NCBI GenBank assembly: GCA_964342855.1
Contig: CAYFIB010000006.1
Span: 58,524 to 122,523 of the forward strand
From: JBCBJX01 sp964342855
GTDB taxonomy: Bacteria; Pseudomonadota; Alphaproteobacteria; Caulobacterales; Parvularculaceae
Length of the DNA stretch: 64,000 bases
Direction of reading: 5' to 3'
In this document: piece after piece, positions 8,157 to 17,129 of the stretch
Layout: each line of letters starts with the position of its first letter
Numbering within the stretch: the first letter of the stretch is position 1
Notes under the pieces: generated by a model
Databases searched by the model: none
Told to the model about the DNA's origin: nothing
What the model saw: only the letters and a program-made list of their open reading frames with translations
Made by a program: the position numbers and the translations under genes

Positions 8157-8794
8157 TGCCCCTCTGCACCGTTGAAGACGCCATTGAAGAATTCCGCAAA
8201 GGTCGCTTCGTCATCATCGTCGACGATGAAGACCGTGAGAACGAAGGCGACCTCGCCATCGCCGCGGAGTTCGCTGATCCCGTCGCGATCAATTACTGCA
8301 CGCGCTTCGGGCGCGGGCTCATCTGCACGTCCATGGCGCCGGAGCTGATCGACCGCTTCGGCCTGCCGATGATGGTGCCGGACGAGGACAACACCTCCGG
8401 GTTCGGAACGCCGTTCACGGTCTCGGTGGAGGCCGCGACAGGCGTCAGCACCGGCATCTCCGCCGCCGACCGAGCGCGCACGACCGCCGTCCTCATCGAC
8501 CCCGCCTCGACGCGCGCCGACCTCGCGACGCCCGGCCACTCCTTCCCCTTGCGCGCCCGCGCCAACGGCGTGCTGGAACGCCGCGGGCAGACGGAAGCCT
8601 CCGTCGATCTCGCCAAACTCGCCGGCCTCACCCCGGCCGCCGTCATCTGCGAAGTCCTCAACGAGGACGGCACGATGGCGCGCCTGCCAGATCTCGAGGT
8701 CTTCGCCGAGAAACACGATCTCAAAATCATTTCCGTCGAGCGCATCGCCGAATGGCGGCGGGCGCGCGCGGCGGCCGCGATCGCCGCAGAGTAG
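8156..8794 (+). CDS. ribB: 3,4-dihydroxy-2-butanone 4-phosphate synthase, stand-alone
   Basis: 212 residues with DDEDRENEGDL (residues 23-33), GRGLICTSM, GISAADRART and PGHSFPLRA, all RibB hallmarks. It makes the four-carbon unit of lumazine from ribulose 5-phosphate. The protein ends after the RibB domain; no GTP cyclohydrolase II domain is fused, unlike many RibBA proteins. The region that usually reads GHTE is GQTE here (Gln145): the His at this site is normally a ligand of the catalytic metal, so activity deserves checking. Codon is CAG, one base from His. It overlaps ribE by 1 nt and precedes ribH by 9 nt. Confidence 0.93.
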   Translation: MPLCTVEDAIEEFRKGRFVIIVDDEDRENEGDLAIAAEFADPVAINYCTRFGRGLICTSMAPELIDRFGLPMMVPDEDNTSGFGTPFTVSVEAATGVSTGISAADRARTTAVLIDPASTRADLATPGHSFPLRARANGVLERRGQTEASVDLAKLAGLTPAAVICEVLNEDGTMARLPDLEVFAEKHDLKIISVERIAEWRRARAAAAIAAE

Positions 8795-8803
8795 GAGTTC
8801 AGC

Positions 8804-9283
8804 ATGCGGATACTGGAAGGAACAACGGCGGGCGCCGGCATGGAGGTGGCCATCGCCGCGACGCGCTGGAACGAGTTCATCGTCGAGCGCCTGGTCGAAG
8901 GCGCGGCCGGCGCCCTGAAACGCGCGGGCGTCGCGGCGGACGACATCACACTGGCTTATGCGCCCGGCGCGTTTGAACTGCCGCTGGTCGCGAAGACCCT
9001 CGCCGAGACGGGCCGCTATGACGCCGTCATCGCGCTGGGCGCCGTCATCCGCGGCGCGACGGACCACTATGAATACGTCGCCGGCGAAGCGACCAAGGGC
9101 GTCGGGGCGACGTCGCTCGCCACGGGCGTGCCCGTCATGTTCGGCGTCCTGACCGTCGACACCATCGAACAGGCGATCGAACGCGCCGGAACCAAGGCGG
9201 GCAACAAGGGCGCGGAAGCCGCCCTCGCCGCGCTGGAGACCGCGAGCCTTCTCGCCGCCATCAAAGAGGAGAGCGCCCGATGA
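8804..9283 (+). CDS. ribH: 6,7-dimethyl-8-ribityllumazine synthase
   Basis: 159 residues. Motifs are ARFN-like TRWNEF near residue 24, PGAFELP, GAVIRGATDHYEYVA with the catalytic His kept, and the C-terminal AGTKAGNKGAEAA. It condenses the RibB product with the pyrimidine from RibD. AGGAG lies 5-6 nt before the ATG. Its TGA overlaps the folE ATG (ATGA), placing folE in the same transcript. The family normally assembles as pentamers or 60-mers; nothing here distinguishes these. Confidence 0.96.
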   Translation: MRILEGTTAGAGMEVAIAATRWNEFIVERLVEGAAGALKRAGVAADDITLAYAPGAFELPLVAKTLAETGRYDAVIALGAVIRGATDHYEYVAGEATKGVGATSLATGVPVMFGVLTVDTIEQAIERAGTKAGNKGAEAALAALETASLLAAIKEESAR

Positions 9284-9873
9284 GCGCCGAAGTGAAACCC
9301 ATCGCGCCCGAACGCCCGAGCCGCGACGCCGCCGAAGACGCGATCCGCACCCTCCTCGCCTTCGTCGGCGAAGACCCGGCGCGCGAAGGCCTCGTCGACA
9401 CCCCCCGCCGCGTCGTCGACGCCTATGAGGAATGGTTCGCGGGGTACAACGACGACCCGGTCGCCATTCTCTCGCGCACTTTCGAGGAAGTCGAAGGCTA
9501 TGACGACATCGTCCTCATGAAGGACATTCGTGTGGAGAGCCATTGCGAGCACCACATGGCGCCGATGATCGGCAAGGCCCATGTCGCCTATCTGCCGGCC
9601 GGCCGCGTGGTCGGCATCTCCAAGCTCGCCCGCCTCGTCGACGCCTATGGCAAGCGGCTGCAAAGCCAGGAGATCCTGACCAACCAGATCGCCCACGCCA
9701 TCGAAGCCGCGCTTCAGCCGCGCGGCGTCGCCGTGCTGGTCGAAGCCGAGCACCAGTGCATCTCCACGCGCGGCATCGGCAAACAGGGCGTCGCCTGCGT
9801 CACCCGCGCGTTCACGGGCGCCTTCAAGGATGATCCACAGCTGGAAGATCGGTTCTTCCGGCTGGTGCGGTGA
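9280..9873 (+). CDS. folE: GTP cyclohydrolase I
   Basis: 197 residues with a complete GCH-I zinc site: Cys89 and His92 in ESHCEHHMAP and Cys160 in EHQCISTRG. TPRRVVDAYEEWF and GISKLARLVDAYGKRLQ are also typical. It makes dihydroneopterin triphosphate from GTP for folate or biopterin. It is the last gene of the riboflavin operon and overlaps ribH by 4 nt, in the place where alphaproteobacteria often have nusB. No GTP cyclohydrolase II (ribA), the usual first riboflavin enzyme, is in the window. It should be co-regulated by the FMN riboswitch. Confidence 0.95.
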   Translation: MSAEVKPIAPERPSRDAAEDAIRTLLAFVGEDPAREGLVDTPRRVVDAYEEWFAGYNDDPVAILSRTFEEVEGYDDIVLMKDIRVESHCEHHMAPMIGKAHVAYLPAGRVVGISKLARLVDAYGKRLQSQEILTNQIAHAIEAALQPRGVAVLVEAEHQCISTRGIGKQGVACVTRAFTGAFKDDPQLEDRFFRLVR

Positions 9874-10176
9874 GCGCATATTGCGATGCAATAAGGCCAC
9901 AGTTCAAAATGAAGGTGCATTCAGATTGGACCGGTGTCGTCAGAAGCCCGTCCAATCTGGACCTGCACTCCGTGCGCAGAATGCAATTTATTGGCGCTAC
10001 GCCAAGGGATTGAAAAATCAGCGACCGTCAATGAACGAATGAAAGCAAAATTACCCCACCCCCGCACCGTCACGGAACCTTCACACTTCGGTTAAGGAAC
10101 TGTTAAGGCCGAGGACTATCCCGCCCCGCGATTGTCGGCGAATTCCGCCAATCTCTCTCACAATCAGGGGCATTCA
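9874..10176 (+). other. Intergenic leader, AT-richer, with three hairpins and promoter region
   Basis: The longest gene-free stretch in the window (303 nt). It holds a small ATTGC/GCAAT stem at 9880-9892, a perfect 10-bp inverted repeat CAGATTGGAC (9922-9931) and GTCCAATCTG (9950-9959) with an 18-nt loop, and a tight TTGGCG-CTA-CGCCAA hairpin at 9991-10005. None has a following T run, so they are not clear terminators for folE. A CtrA-type box lies at 10092-10106. No convincing short ORF was seen. Confidence 0.5.
10092..10106 (+). promoter_or_regulatory. Putative CtrA binding site (TTAA-N7-TTAA)
   Basis: TTAAGGAACTGTTAA matches the CtrA full-site consensus TTAA-N7-TTAA exactly, 71 nt before the ATG of the TonB-dependent receptor at 10177. 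Three CtrA-pathway protein families are encoded elsewhere in the window, so the regulator is expected in this organism. Binding is inferred, and such short motifs occur by chance. Confidence 0.5.
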
Positions 10177-13100
10177 ATGAACTGGAAGCTTTACGCCGGC
10201 GGCGCCGTCGCCGCCATCGTCGCGGTCTCCTCCGCGCACGCTCAGCAAACCTCCTCCGTCGTCACGGGTCAGGTCACGGACGCCTCGGGCGCCGCGATCG
10301 CCGGCGCGACCGTCACCATCATCCACGTCCCGTCGGGCACGGCCAAGACCGTCACGACGTCCGAGAACGGCGTCTACTTCGCCTCCGGCTTGCGCGTCGG
10401 CGGCCCGTTCGAGTTCAGCGCTTCGGCTAACGGCCAGGTCGGCTCTCGCTCGAACATCAGCCTGAAGCCGGGCACCGGTAACGTCGTCGGCATCCGCGTC
10501 GCGGAAATCGCTGACACCATCGTCGTCCGCGGCGAAGTCGGCTCCTCCATCGACCTTAACAACGGCGCAGGTTCCAGCTTTGATCGCGACGCCATTCTTG
10601 GTCAGCCGGCCACCAGCCGTAACCTCATCAATACGCTTGTCCGCGACCCGCTCGCGTTCTCTTCGGGCGGCAGCACGCTCTCCGTCGCCGGCGTGAACCC
10701 GCGCTTCAACGCCCTCGCCATCGACGGCTCGCTGCAGCAGGACGACTTCGGCCTGTCCTCCAGCACTTTCCCGACGACCCGTTCCCCGATCTCTCTCGAC
10801 GTCGTGGAAGTCGCGTCGGTCGCTGCATCGGACTACTCGGTGAAATCGTCCGGCTTCTCCGGCGGCTTCGTCAACGTCGTCACCAAATCGGGCGGCAACG
10901 AGTTCAACGGCGCGCTCTACTATTACCGTCAGGATGAAGACAATTTCGGCAACGCCGCTTTCGATCAATTCGTTGATCGCGCGCCGTTCCTTGAGGAAGA
11001 GTACGGCTTCCAGATCGACGGCCCGATCATCAAGGACAAGCTGTTCTTCAACGTCAGCTACGACAAGTTCGAAACGGGCAGCTCGCAGAACTTCACGCAG
11101 TCCGATGCGAACGCCAACCGCGACCCGGCCGTGTTCGACCTCATCAACCAGCTGGTTGAGGACTCTTACGGCTTCGATCTCGGCGGACGTCCGACGGTCG
11201 CTTCGCTGCCGGAGGAAACCGAACGTCTCTTCGCGAAGCTCGACTGGAACATCACGGAAGATCACCGTGCGTCGTTCACGTACCAGAACACCGAAGAAAC
11301 GAACGTCAACGGCGTCGGCGCCACGAACTTTGTTTCGGCCTATTATGACGCTCCCTCGGAACTGAACGCTTACACGTTCCAACTCTTCTCCGACTGGACC
11401 GATCAGCTCTCCACCGAATTCCGTGTCAACTACAAAGAGTTCGAACGCGGACAGAACTGCCGCGCCGGCGACGGCGTCGGCGAATTCGACATTCGTCTGT
11501 CTGAAAACGACCTCAACGGCACGCAGATCACGCTGTCGGACGGCACCGTTCTTGACTTTGACGGCCTCGTCAACGAGCCGGGCGTCCCCGATACCAACGA
11601 CGTTCTGTTCCTGACCGGCGGCTGCGACCGCTTCCGTCAGGGCAACACCTTCGAAGACGAACGCCTGCAGGTCTTCGGCGCCGCTAACTACGCCCTCGGC
11701 GATCACTTCTTCACCGGCGGCTTCGAATACCAGAGCTATGAGCTCGACAACCTGTTCGCCCAGCGTTCGGTCGGCGAGTTCCGCTACACCTCGCTTCAGG
11801 ACCTGCAAAATCAGGTCGCTAACCGCGTCGAAGCGCAACTTCCGGACACCGGCGTACGCGAAGACATCCGCGCGGTCTGGGGCTACGATCAGATCGCCCT
11901 CTTCGCTCAGGACAGCTGGCAGGTTCTGCCGGAACTGCGCATCGACCTCGGCGTCCGTTATGAGCGCATCATTCAGGACGACGAGCCGCAGGCGCGCTCG
12001 TTCTTCGCAAGCCGCTACGGCTTCGCGAACTCCGTCAATCTCGACGGAAACGACCTGATCATGCCGCGTATCAGCTTCGAATACACGCCGTTCGAACGCA
12101 CGCGCGTCACCGGCGGCTTCGGCCTCTTCGGCGGCGGCGACCCGAAAGTCTGGACGTCCAACGCCTTCACGCCGCCGGTGTTCTTCGGTCGCGTGAACAA
12201 CGTCGCCAACGCCGACCCGACCGTCGGCACGCCTCAAGACCTCCTGAACGTGATCACCGCGAACGATGCGAACGATCCGGGTCCGATCGACGTGATCTCG
12301 TCCGACTTCGAAACGCCGTCAGACTGGAAAGCCAGCCTGAAGGTTGATCAGGAGTTCGACCTCAACTTCGCCGACGTCCTCGGCGGACCGGAATGGCTGA
12401 ACTTCGGCTCGGACTACCTGTTCAGCTTCCAGCTCCTCTACTCGTTCACGAACCAGGGCTTCCGCTGGGAAAACCTCGCCGACACGACCGGCGTCGATCT
12501 TGGCGGCGGCGACAACACCTCGAACATCGGCATCGCGCCGGACGGTCGTCCGATCTACGCTGATCTCGATGACCTTGGCGTGAACAACGCGATCGCGCTG
12601 ACCAACTTCGATGAAGGTCGCTCGATCGTCCTGTCGGCTGCACTGAGCAAAGACTTCGACAGCGGCCTCGGCCTCTTCGCCTCCTACACCTATCAGGATG
12701 TCGAAACCGTCACGCCGGGCACGTCTTCGCGCGGCGTCTCGAACTTCCGTGCGATTGTCGATGCTGATCGGAACAATCCGGGTGCGTTCACCTCGCCGTT
12801 CGAGATCGAGCACGCCTTCAAAGTGAACGCTTCGTACGAGCGTGAGTTCGCGGGTCTCATGTCGCGCTTCAGCGTCTTCGGCCAGATCACTTCGGGCGAG
12901 CCGTTCACCTACACCTTCAACACCGGCACCACCGGCGGTCAGAACAACTTCCTGTTCGGCAGCCCGGGCGACGGTGAAACGCCGTTCGACGCCGCGCCGC
13001 TGTACGTGCCGACGATCGTAAATGGTCTCGTCAATGATCCGAACGTCGTTCTGGCGTCCGGTTTCAACGAAGCCGGCTTCGTCAACACCGTACAGAACCT

Positions 13101-13539
13101 CGGCATTTCCTCGGGCATCCATGATCGCAACAGCGATCAGGGCTCCTGGAACCAACGCTGGGACTTCCAGTGGCAGCAGGAAATCCCGTTCTTCTCGAAC
13201 CAGCTTGAGCGTTTTGTCGGCGACAACCGCCTGCTGTTCGTGGTGGACGTGATCAACTTCCCGAACCTGCTGAACGACGACTGGGGTCGTCAGTTCAGCG
13301 CGCCGGGCAACAACCAGCTGCCGCTGGTCTCGGCTGATCTCGTCTCGGCCGCTGACGTCGCGGCCAATGGCATCGACGGCGCCTCGGCGCTGCTGAACGA
13401 TCAGTCGCGCACGGTCTGCACCACGGCTGATGCGTGCCTCTATCGCTTCAACTCGTTCGACGACACGCCGATCACGGCCAGCCCGAGCCTGAACGGCTCC
13501 GTCTGGTCGGCTCGCTTCGGCCTGCGGTACGAGTTCTAA
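10177..13539 (+). CDS. TonB-dependent receptor, Oar-like, with N-terminal carboxypeptidase-regulatory domain
   Basis: 1120 residues. Start ATG 10177 (MNWKLYAGG) follows CAGGGG; the open frame back to 10132 is not used. Signal peptide ends at AHAQQ. Residues about 25-110 form a CarboxypepD-regulatory-like domain (VTGQVTDASGAAIAGATVTI), then the plug (DTIVVRGE onward) and a large barrel ending GLRYEF with terminal Phe, as expected for BAM recognition. The Oar/OmpA-like subgroup is common in Hyphomonadaceae and Xanthomonads, with unknown peptide or carbohydrate substrates. Monocistronic, with a strong terminator at 13561 and a possible CtrA box upstream. Confidence 0.92.
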   Translation: MNWKLYAGGAVAAIVAVSSAHAQQTSSVVTGQVTDASGAAIAGATVTIIHVPSGTAKTVTTSENGVYFASGLRVGGPFEFSASANGQVGSRSNISLKPGTGNVVGIRVAEIADTIVVRGEVGSSIDLNNGAGSSFDRDAILGQPATSRNLINTLVRDPLAFSSGGSTLSVAGVNPRFNALAIDGSLQQDDFGLSSSTFPTTRSPISLDVVEVASVAASDYSVKSSGFSGGFVNVVTKSGGNEFNGALYYYRQDEDNFGNAAFDQFVDRAPFLEEEYGFQIDGPIIKDKLFFNVSYDKFETGSSQNFTQSDANANRDPAVFDLINQLVEDSYGFDLGGRPTVASLPEETERLFAKLDWNITEDHRASFTYQNTEETNVNGVGATNFVSAYYDAPSELNAYTFQLFSDWTDQLSTEFRVNYKEFERGQNCRAGDGVGEFDIRLSENDLNGTQITLSDGTVLDFDGLVNEPGVPDTNDVLFLTGGCDRFRQGNTFEDERLQVFGAANYALGDHFFTGGFEYQSYELDNLFAQRSVGEFRYTSLQDLQNQVANRVEAQLPDTGVREDIRAVWGYDQIALFAQDSWQVLPELRIDLGVRYERIIQDDEPQARSFFASRYGFANSVNLDGNDLIMPRISFEYTPFERTRVTGGFGLFGGGDPKVWTSNAFTPPVFFGRVNNVANADPTVGTPQDLLNVITANDANDPGPIDVISSDFETPSDWKASLKVDQEFDLNFADVLGGPEWLNFGSDYLFSFQLLYSFTNQGFRWENLADTTGVDLGGGDNTSNIGIAPDGRPIYADLDDLGVNNAIALTNFDEGRSIVLSAALSKDFDSGLGLFASYTYQDVETVTPGTSSRGVSNFRAIVDADRNNPGAFTSPFEIEHAFKVNASYEREFAGLMSRFSVFGQITSGEPFTYTFNTGTTGGQNNFLFGSPGDGETPFDAAPLYVPTIVNGLVNDPNVVLASGFNEAGFVNTVQNLGISSGIHDRNSDQGSWNQRWDFQWQQEIPFFSNQLERFVGDNRLLFVVDVINFPNLLNDDWGRQFSAPGNNQLPLVSADLVSAADVAANGIDGASALLNDQSRTVCTTADACLYRFNSFDDTPITASPSLNGSVWSARFGLRYEF

Positions 13540-13560
13540 GCATCGCCTCGGCGACACGGG

Positions 13561-13588
13561 AAAGGGCGGCTTCGGCCGCCCTTTTCTT
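13561..13588 (+). terminator. Rho-independent terminator of the TonB receptor gene
   Basis: AAAGGGCGGC-TTCG-GCCGCCCTTT is a perfect 10-bp stem with a stable TTCG tetraloop, followed by TCTTTG, 22 nt after the receptor stop codon. Confidence 0.9.
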
Positions 13589-13614
13589 TGTGCGGAAGGA
13601 AATAGCGCGCGCAC

Positions 13615-13648
13615 GAAAAAAGCCGCCAGCATCGCTGGCGGCTTTTTC
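13615..13648 (-). terminator. Bidirectional terminator between the receptor gene and argS
   Basis: AAAAAAGCCGCCAGC-ATC-GCTGGCGGCTTTTTC: a 10-bp GC stem flanked by A and T runs on both sides, 26 nt after the argS stop. It can end argS transcription and back up the terminator at 13561. Confidence 0.9.
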
Positions 13649-13673
13649 ACGTTCCTGAGTGCGCCTCTCGACG

Positions 13674-15437
13674 CTACATCCGCTCCGGCGCGTCGATAGC
13701 GAGGAGGTCGAGGCAGGCTTTCAACTGCTCGCGAATGGCGGCGGCGAAAGCGAGGCGGCTCGTCTTCAGCGCGGCGTCCGCCTCGTCCATGACGCGGCGG
13801 GCGGCGTAGAATTTCGCAAAGCTCTGGGCCAGCAGGAACGCGTGCTCGCAGATGAGGTGCGGCATCCGGCGCTCGGCCGATGCGCGGGCGGCGTCTTCGA
13901 ACGCGGCGAGCGTGAGGACGAGCGCGCGCTCGGGCTCACCTTCGACGATGAGCGTCCCCTCGGCGACAACGCCCTCGTTTTCAGCGCGCTTCAACAGGGA
14001 ATTGATCCGCACCAGCGCATAAAGAAGATACGGCCCCGTCTTACCTTCGAACGACAGAAACCGATCCAGATCAAAGACATAATCCGTCGTGCGCGGGTTG
14101 GAGAGATCGGCGAATTTCAACGCCGCGACGCCGACCTTGCGGGCGATGTCGTCCCGCTCGGCCTCCGGCAGCTCCTCGCCGTAGCCGCCCTCGTCGATGC
14201 GCGCTCGGGCGCGCTCGTGCACCATGTCGATGAGATCGCGCAGGCGCAGAACGCCGCCGGCGCGGGTCTTGAACGGTTTTCCATCGGTCCCGTTCATGGT
14301 GCCGAAGCCGATGTGCTCCAGCCGGTCTTCCGGCGCGAGGCCGGCGAGATCAGCGGCGCGAAAGACCTGCTCGAAATGCTGCGCCTGGCGTTGGTCGACG
14401 ACATAGAGCGCGCGGTCGGGCGTAAGGTCCTGTTTCCGATCGAGGATCGTTGCGAGATCCGTCGTCGCGTACACGGCCGAGCCGTCGCGCGTCACGAGGA
14501 TGAGCGGCGGGATTTCTTTTTTGTCGCTCTCGCGCGCGACGCGGATGACGAGCGCGCCGTCCGACATTTCCGTTACGCCCTTGGCTTTCAGGTCCTCAAC
14601 CATGCCGGGAATGAGGTCCTGAACGTCGCTCTCGCCTTTCCAGAGGTCGAAATCGACGCCGAGCTCAGCGTATTCGGCGCGCACGACGGGCACGGAGACC
14701 TTCACGAAGTCGCGCCAGAGCGCGCGATAGCCCGCCCGGCCCGCCTGCAGCTCCGCGGTCGCCCGGCGCGCGGCGTCGCGGCGGTCTTCGTCTTCTTTTG
14801 AGGCTTTGGAGGCGCGCGGGTAAAGCTCTTCCAGATCCTTCAGCGTGATCACCGGTTCATCCGGATACGGCCCGTCGAAGCTCTCGTCGAAGTGCGGCAG
14901 CTCCGGGCGCTCCAGCGCGAGGGTGGAGATGAGCTGGCCCATCTGCAGGCCCCAGTCGCCCAAATGGACGTCGCCGATCACCTCGTGGCCGAAGGCCCTG
15001 AAGATGCGCTTCACGCTTTCGCCGATGATCGCGGCGCGCAGGTGACCGACATGAAGGGGCTTGGCGACATTCGCGCCGCCGTAGTCGATGACGATCGTCT
15101 CGCGCGTCGGCGCGGCTGGCAGCGCCCCGGTCCCGTCAGCGACGAGATCGCTTGCGACGGCGCCCAGCGCTTCGTCGGTCAGCGTCATATTGAGAAAGCC
15201 CGGCCCCGCGACGGCGATATCGGCGAAACGCGCGTCGTCCTTCAGGCGCGCCGCGACCGCTTCGCCGATGGCGCGCGGGTTCGTCTTCGCCGCTTTCGCC
15301 GCGGCGAGCGCGCCGTTGCACTGGAACTGGCAGAGGTCCGGCCGGTCAGAGGCGATCACGCGGCCATACTCCGCCGACAGCCCCTCCGCTTCGAACGCGG
15401 CGGCGACGACGGCCGTCAAATCAGTCGTGAGGCTCAT
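13674..15437 (-). CDS. argS: Arginyl-tRNA synthetase
   Basis: 587 residues, class I synthetase. The N-terminal Add-1 domain has PGFLNMTL; the HIGH motif appears as HVGH in VAKPLHVGHLRAAIIG; GDVHLGDWGLQMGQLI and the DALRBD anticodon-binding C-terminus (RFYA-like KFYAARRVMD, LLAIDAPERM) are typical. As in many ArgRS, a canonical KMSKS is absent; GKPFKTRAGG occupies that place. The ATG overlaps the stop of the upstream lipoprotein gene by 4 nt. Confidence 0.95.
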   Translation of the reverse strand: MSLTTDLTAVVAAAFEAEGLSAEYGRVIASDRPDLCQFQCNGALAAAKAAKTNPRAIGEAVAARLKDDARFADIAVAGPGFLNMTLTDEALGAVASDLVADGTGALPAAPTRETIVIDYGGANVAKPLHVGHLRAAIIGESVKRIFRAFGHEVIGDVHLGDWGLQMGQLISTLALERPELPHFDESFDGPYPDEPVITLKDLEELYPRASKASKEDEDRRDAARRATAELQAGRAGYRALWRDFVKVSVPVVRAEYAELGVDFDLWKGESDVQDLIPGMVEDLKAKGVTEMSDGALVIRVARESDKKEIPPLILVTRDGSAVYATTDLATILDRKQDLTPDRALYVVDQRQAQHFEQVFRAADLAGLAPEDRLEHIGFGTMNGTDGKPFKTRAGGVLRLRDLIDMVHERARARIDEGGYGEELPEAERDDIARKVGVAALKFADLSNPRTTDYVFDLDRFLSFEGKTGPYLLYALVRINSLLKRAENEGVVAEGTLIVEGEPERALVLTLAAFEDAARASAERRMPHLICEHAFLLAQSFAKFYAARRVMDEADAALKTSRLAFAAAIREQLKACLDLLAIDAPERM

Positions 15438-15988
15438 TGCAGATCGGGAAACTTCAGGCTGGCGCCGGAGCGGTTGTAAAGCGCCTGCTCGCGATCGAGC
15501 TTGAAGCCGACAATGATCTCGAAATTGGTGCCGGAGGTCGTCGTTTTCGCGCGCGGGATGACGATGTTATCGATGTTCTCGATGACGATGTCGGCGTTAC
15601 CCTCCCCCGTAGAGATCGTGCGCGTGAACTCTTCTTTCGCGATGAGCTCGCGGTCGCGACGGGTGACGGCGACAAAGTAAGTCACCTTCTGGCTGCGCTT
15701 TTCCGCCGCGGGACCGCGCCCGACCGCCATTTCCAGCTTCAGGCGCGCGCGGATCGGCTGATCGTCGAAATACCGGCAGGTGGTGCGCACGGCGATCATC
15801 TCGCCGGACCAGGCGATGTTCTCCGCGGCGGGCTCGCCCTCGAATTCCACGAACCGCGAGGCGTCCTGCAGAATGTACGCGGCGGGACACGGGCCGGGAT
15901 TGCGCTCGCGCGCGCCTTCAGAATAGGCGCCTCTGCACGCCGCGAGGGCCGATGCGGCTAAAAGCGTTATCACGCACGCTTTTTTCAT
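15434..15988 (-). CDS. Hypothetical lipoprotein
   Basis: 184 residues. A lysine-start signal peptide and lipobox LAAC give lipidated Cys18. The rest is soluble and mostly beta, with an AVGRGPAAEKRSQKVTYFVAVTRRDRE segment and a C-terminal FKLDREQALYNRSG. Alphaproteobacterial lipoproteins of this length and placement before argS are common but I cannot name the family. It is co-transcribed with argS (ATGA overlap). Confidence 0.75.
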   Translation of the reverse strand: MKKACVITLLAASALAACRGAYSEGARERNPGPCPAAYILQDASRFVEFEGEPAAENIAWSGEMIAVRTTCRYFDDQPIRARLKLEMAVGRGPAAEKRSQKVTYFVAVTRRDRELIAKEEFTRTISTGEGNADIVIENIDNIVIPRAKTTTSGTNFEIIVGFKLDREQALYNRSGASLKFPDLQ

Positions 15989-16158
15989 GTCCTATGTCCA
16001 CAAATACGTCGCGACGGCGTCTCACTTGCGCCTACGCGACCGCGAAAACGAGAGCCGGTGATAGGCGGTCGCGGGCGTCGGCGCAAACGGCGCGACGAAG
16101 GCCCGCGACTCGACGTCAAATCAAACGGCCATGGCGCTTCAAAGGCCCTGGGGAGACT

Positions 16159-17124
16159 ATGCGCGACACGGTCGACATCCGCATTCTGCTCGCAGCCCCG
16201 CGCGGGTTCTGCGCCGGGGTGGAGCGCGCGATCCGCGCCGTGGAAGATGCGATCGACCGCTTCGGCGCGCCGGTCTTCGTGCGCCACGAAATCGTTCACA
16301 ACGATCACGTCGTCGCCCGTCTGCGCGAGCGGGGCGCGGTGTTCGTGGACCGGCTGTCGGAGGCCGATCCGGAACGTCCGATCATTTTCTCCGCGCACGG
16401 CGTCCCGAAAGCGGTGCCGCGCGCCGCCGAGGCGCAGGGGCGCACCTATATCGACGCGACCTGCCCGCTCGTCTCGAAAGTCCACGCCGAAGCGCGCCGC
16501 TTCCATGAGCGCGGGCATTCCATCGCCCTCATCGGCCACGCCAATCATCCCGAAATCATCGGCACCCTCGGCCAGCTCCCGCGCGGCGCCGCGACCGTCA
16601 TCGAGACGCCGGAAGACGCTGAGGCGTTCGCCCCAACGGACCCGGATAAGGTCGCCTACGTGACGCAGACGACATTGTCCGTGGACGATACGGCGGCGAT
16701 GCTCGATATCCTGCGCGCGCGCTTCCCCGCGCTGAAAGGACCGGCGAAAGGCGACATCTGCTACGCCACCTCCAACCGTCAGGAGGCCGTGAAGGCGATC
16801 GCCGCTGAGGCCGAGGCGGTTCTGGTCGTCGGGTGCGCCCAGTCATCGAATTCCAACCGGCTTGTGGAGACGGCCCGCGCCGCCGGCTGCCCGCGCGCCG
16901 TTCTGGTGGACGACCCCGCCGCCCCGCCGCTGGCTGAGTTGCGCGGCCTGCGGACCATCGGCGTCGCGGCGGGCGCCTCGACCCCCGAGGAGAGCGTCGA
17001 AACGCTCATCGAAACCCTGCGCGCGCACCTTGGTTCGGCGCGGATTGAAGAGGTGAACGTGGTTGAGGAAGACGTTTCCTTCCGCCCCCCCGTCATCGCC
17101 TCACCGCAAGCGCTCGCGGGCTGA
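16159..17124 (+). CDS. ispH: 4-hydroxy-3-methylbut-2-enyl diphosphate reductase
   Basis: 321 residues from ATG 16159, with GGGGAG just upstream; the longer open frame from 15952 is rejected because the conserved domain starts here. The three cluster-binding cysteines are in APRGFCAGV (Cys18), DATCPLVSK and VGCAQSSNS, with EIVHN, HGV and the TQTTLS motif present. It is the last MEP-pathway enzyme, a [4Fe-4S] reductase yielding IPP and DMAPP. It is followed 5 nt later by thrB. Confidence 0.95.
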   Translation: MRDTVDIRILLAAPRGFCAGVERAIRAVEDAIDRFGAPVFVRHEIVHNDHVVARLRERGAVFVDRLSEADPERPIIFSAHGVPKAVPRAAEAQGRTYIDATCPLVSKVHAEARRFHERGHSIALIGHANHPEIIGTLGQLPRGAATVIETPEDAEAFAPTDPDKVAYVTQTTLSVDDTAAMLDILRARFPALKGPAKGDICYATSNRQEAVKAIAAEAEAVLVVGCAQSSNSNRLVETARAAGCPRAVLVDDPAAPPLAELRGLRTIGVAAGASTPEESVETLIETLRAHLGSARIEEVNVVEEDVSFRPPVIASPQALAG

Positions 17125-17129
17125 CGAGC

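Noticed and set aside
10174..12237. Long open frame of 687 codons on the minus strand inside the TonB receptor gene
   Set aside because: Composition is Arg/Ala/Val-rich with no domain and it is fully antisense to a well-supported receptor; typical shadow frame of GC-rich DNA.
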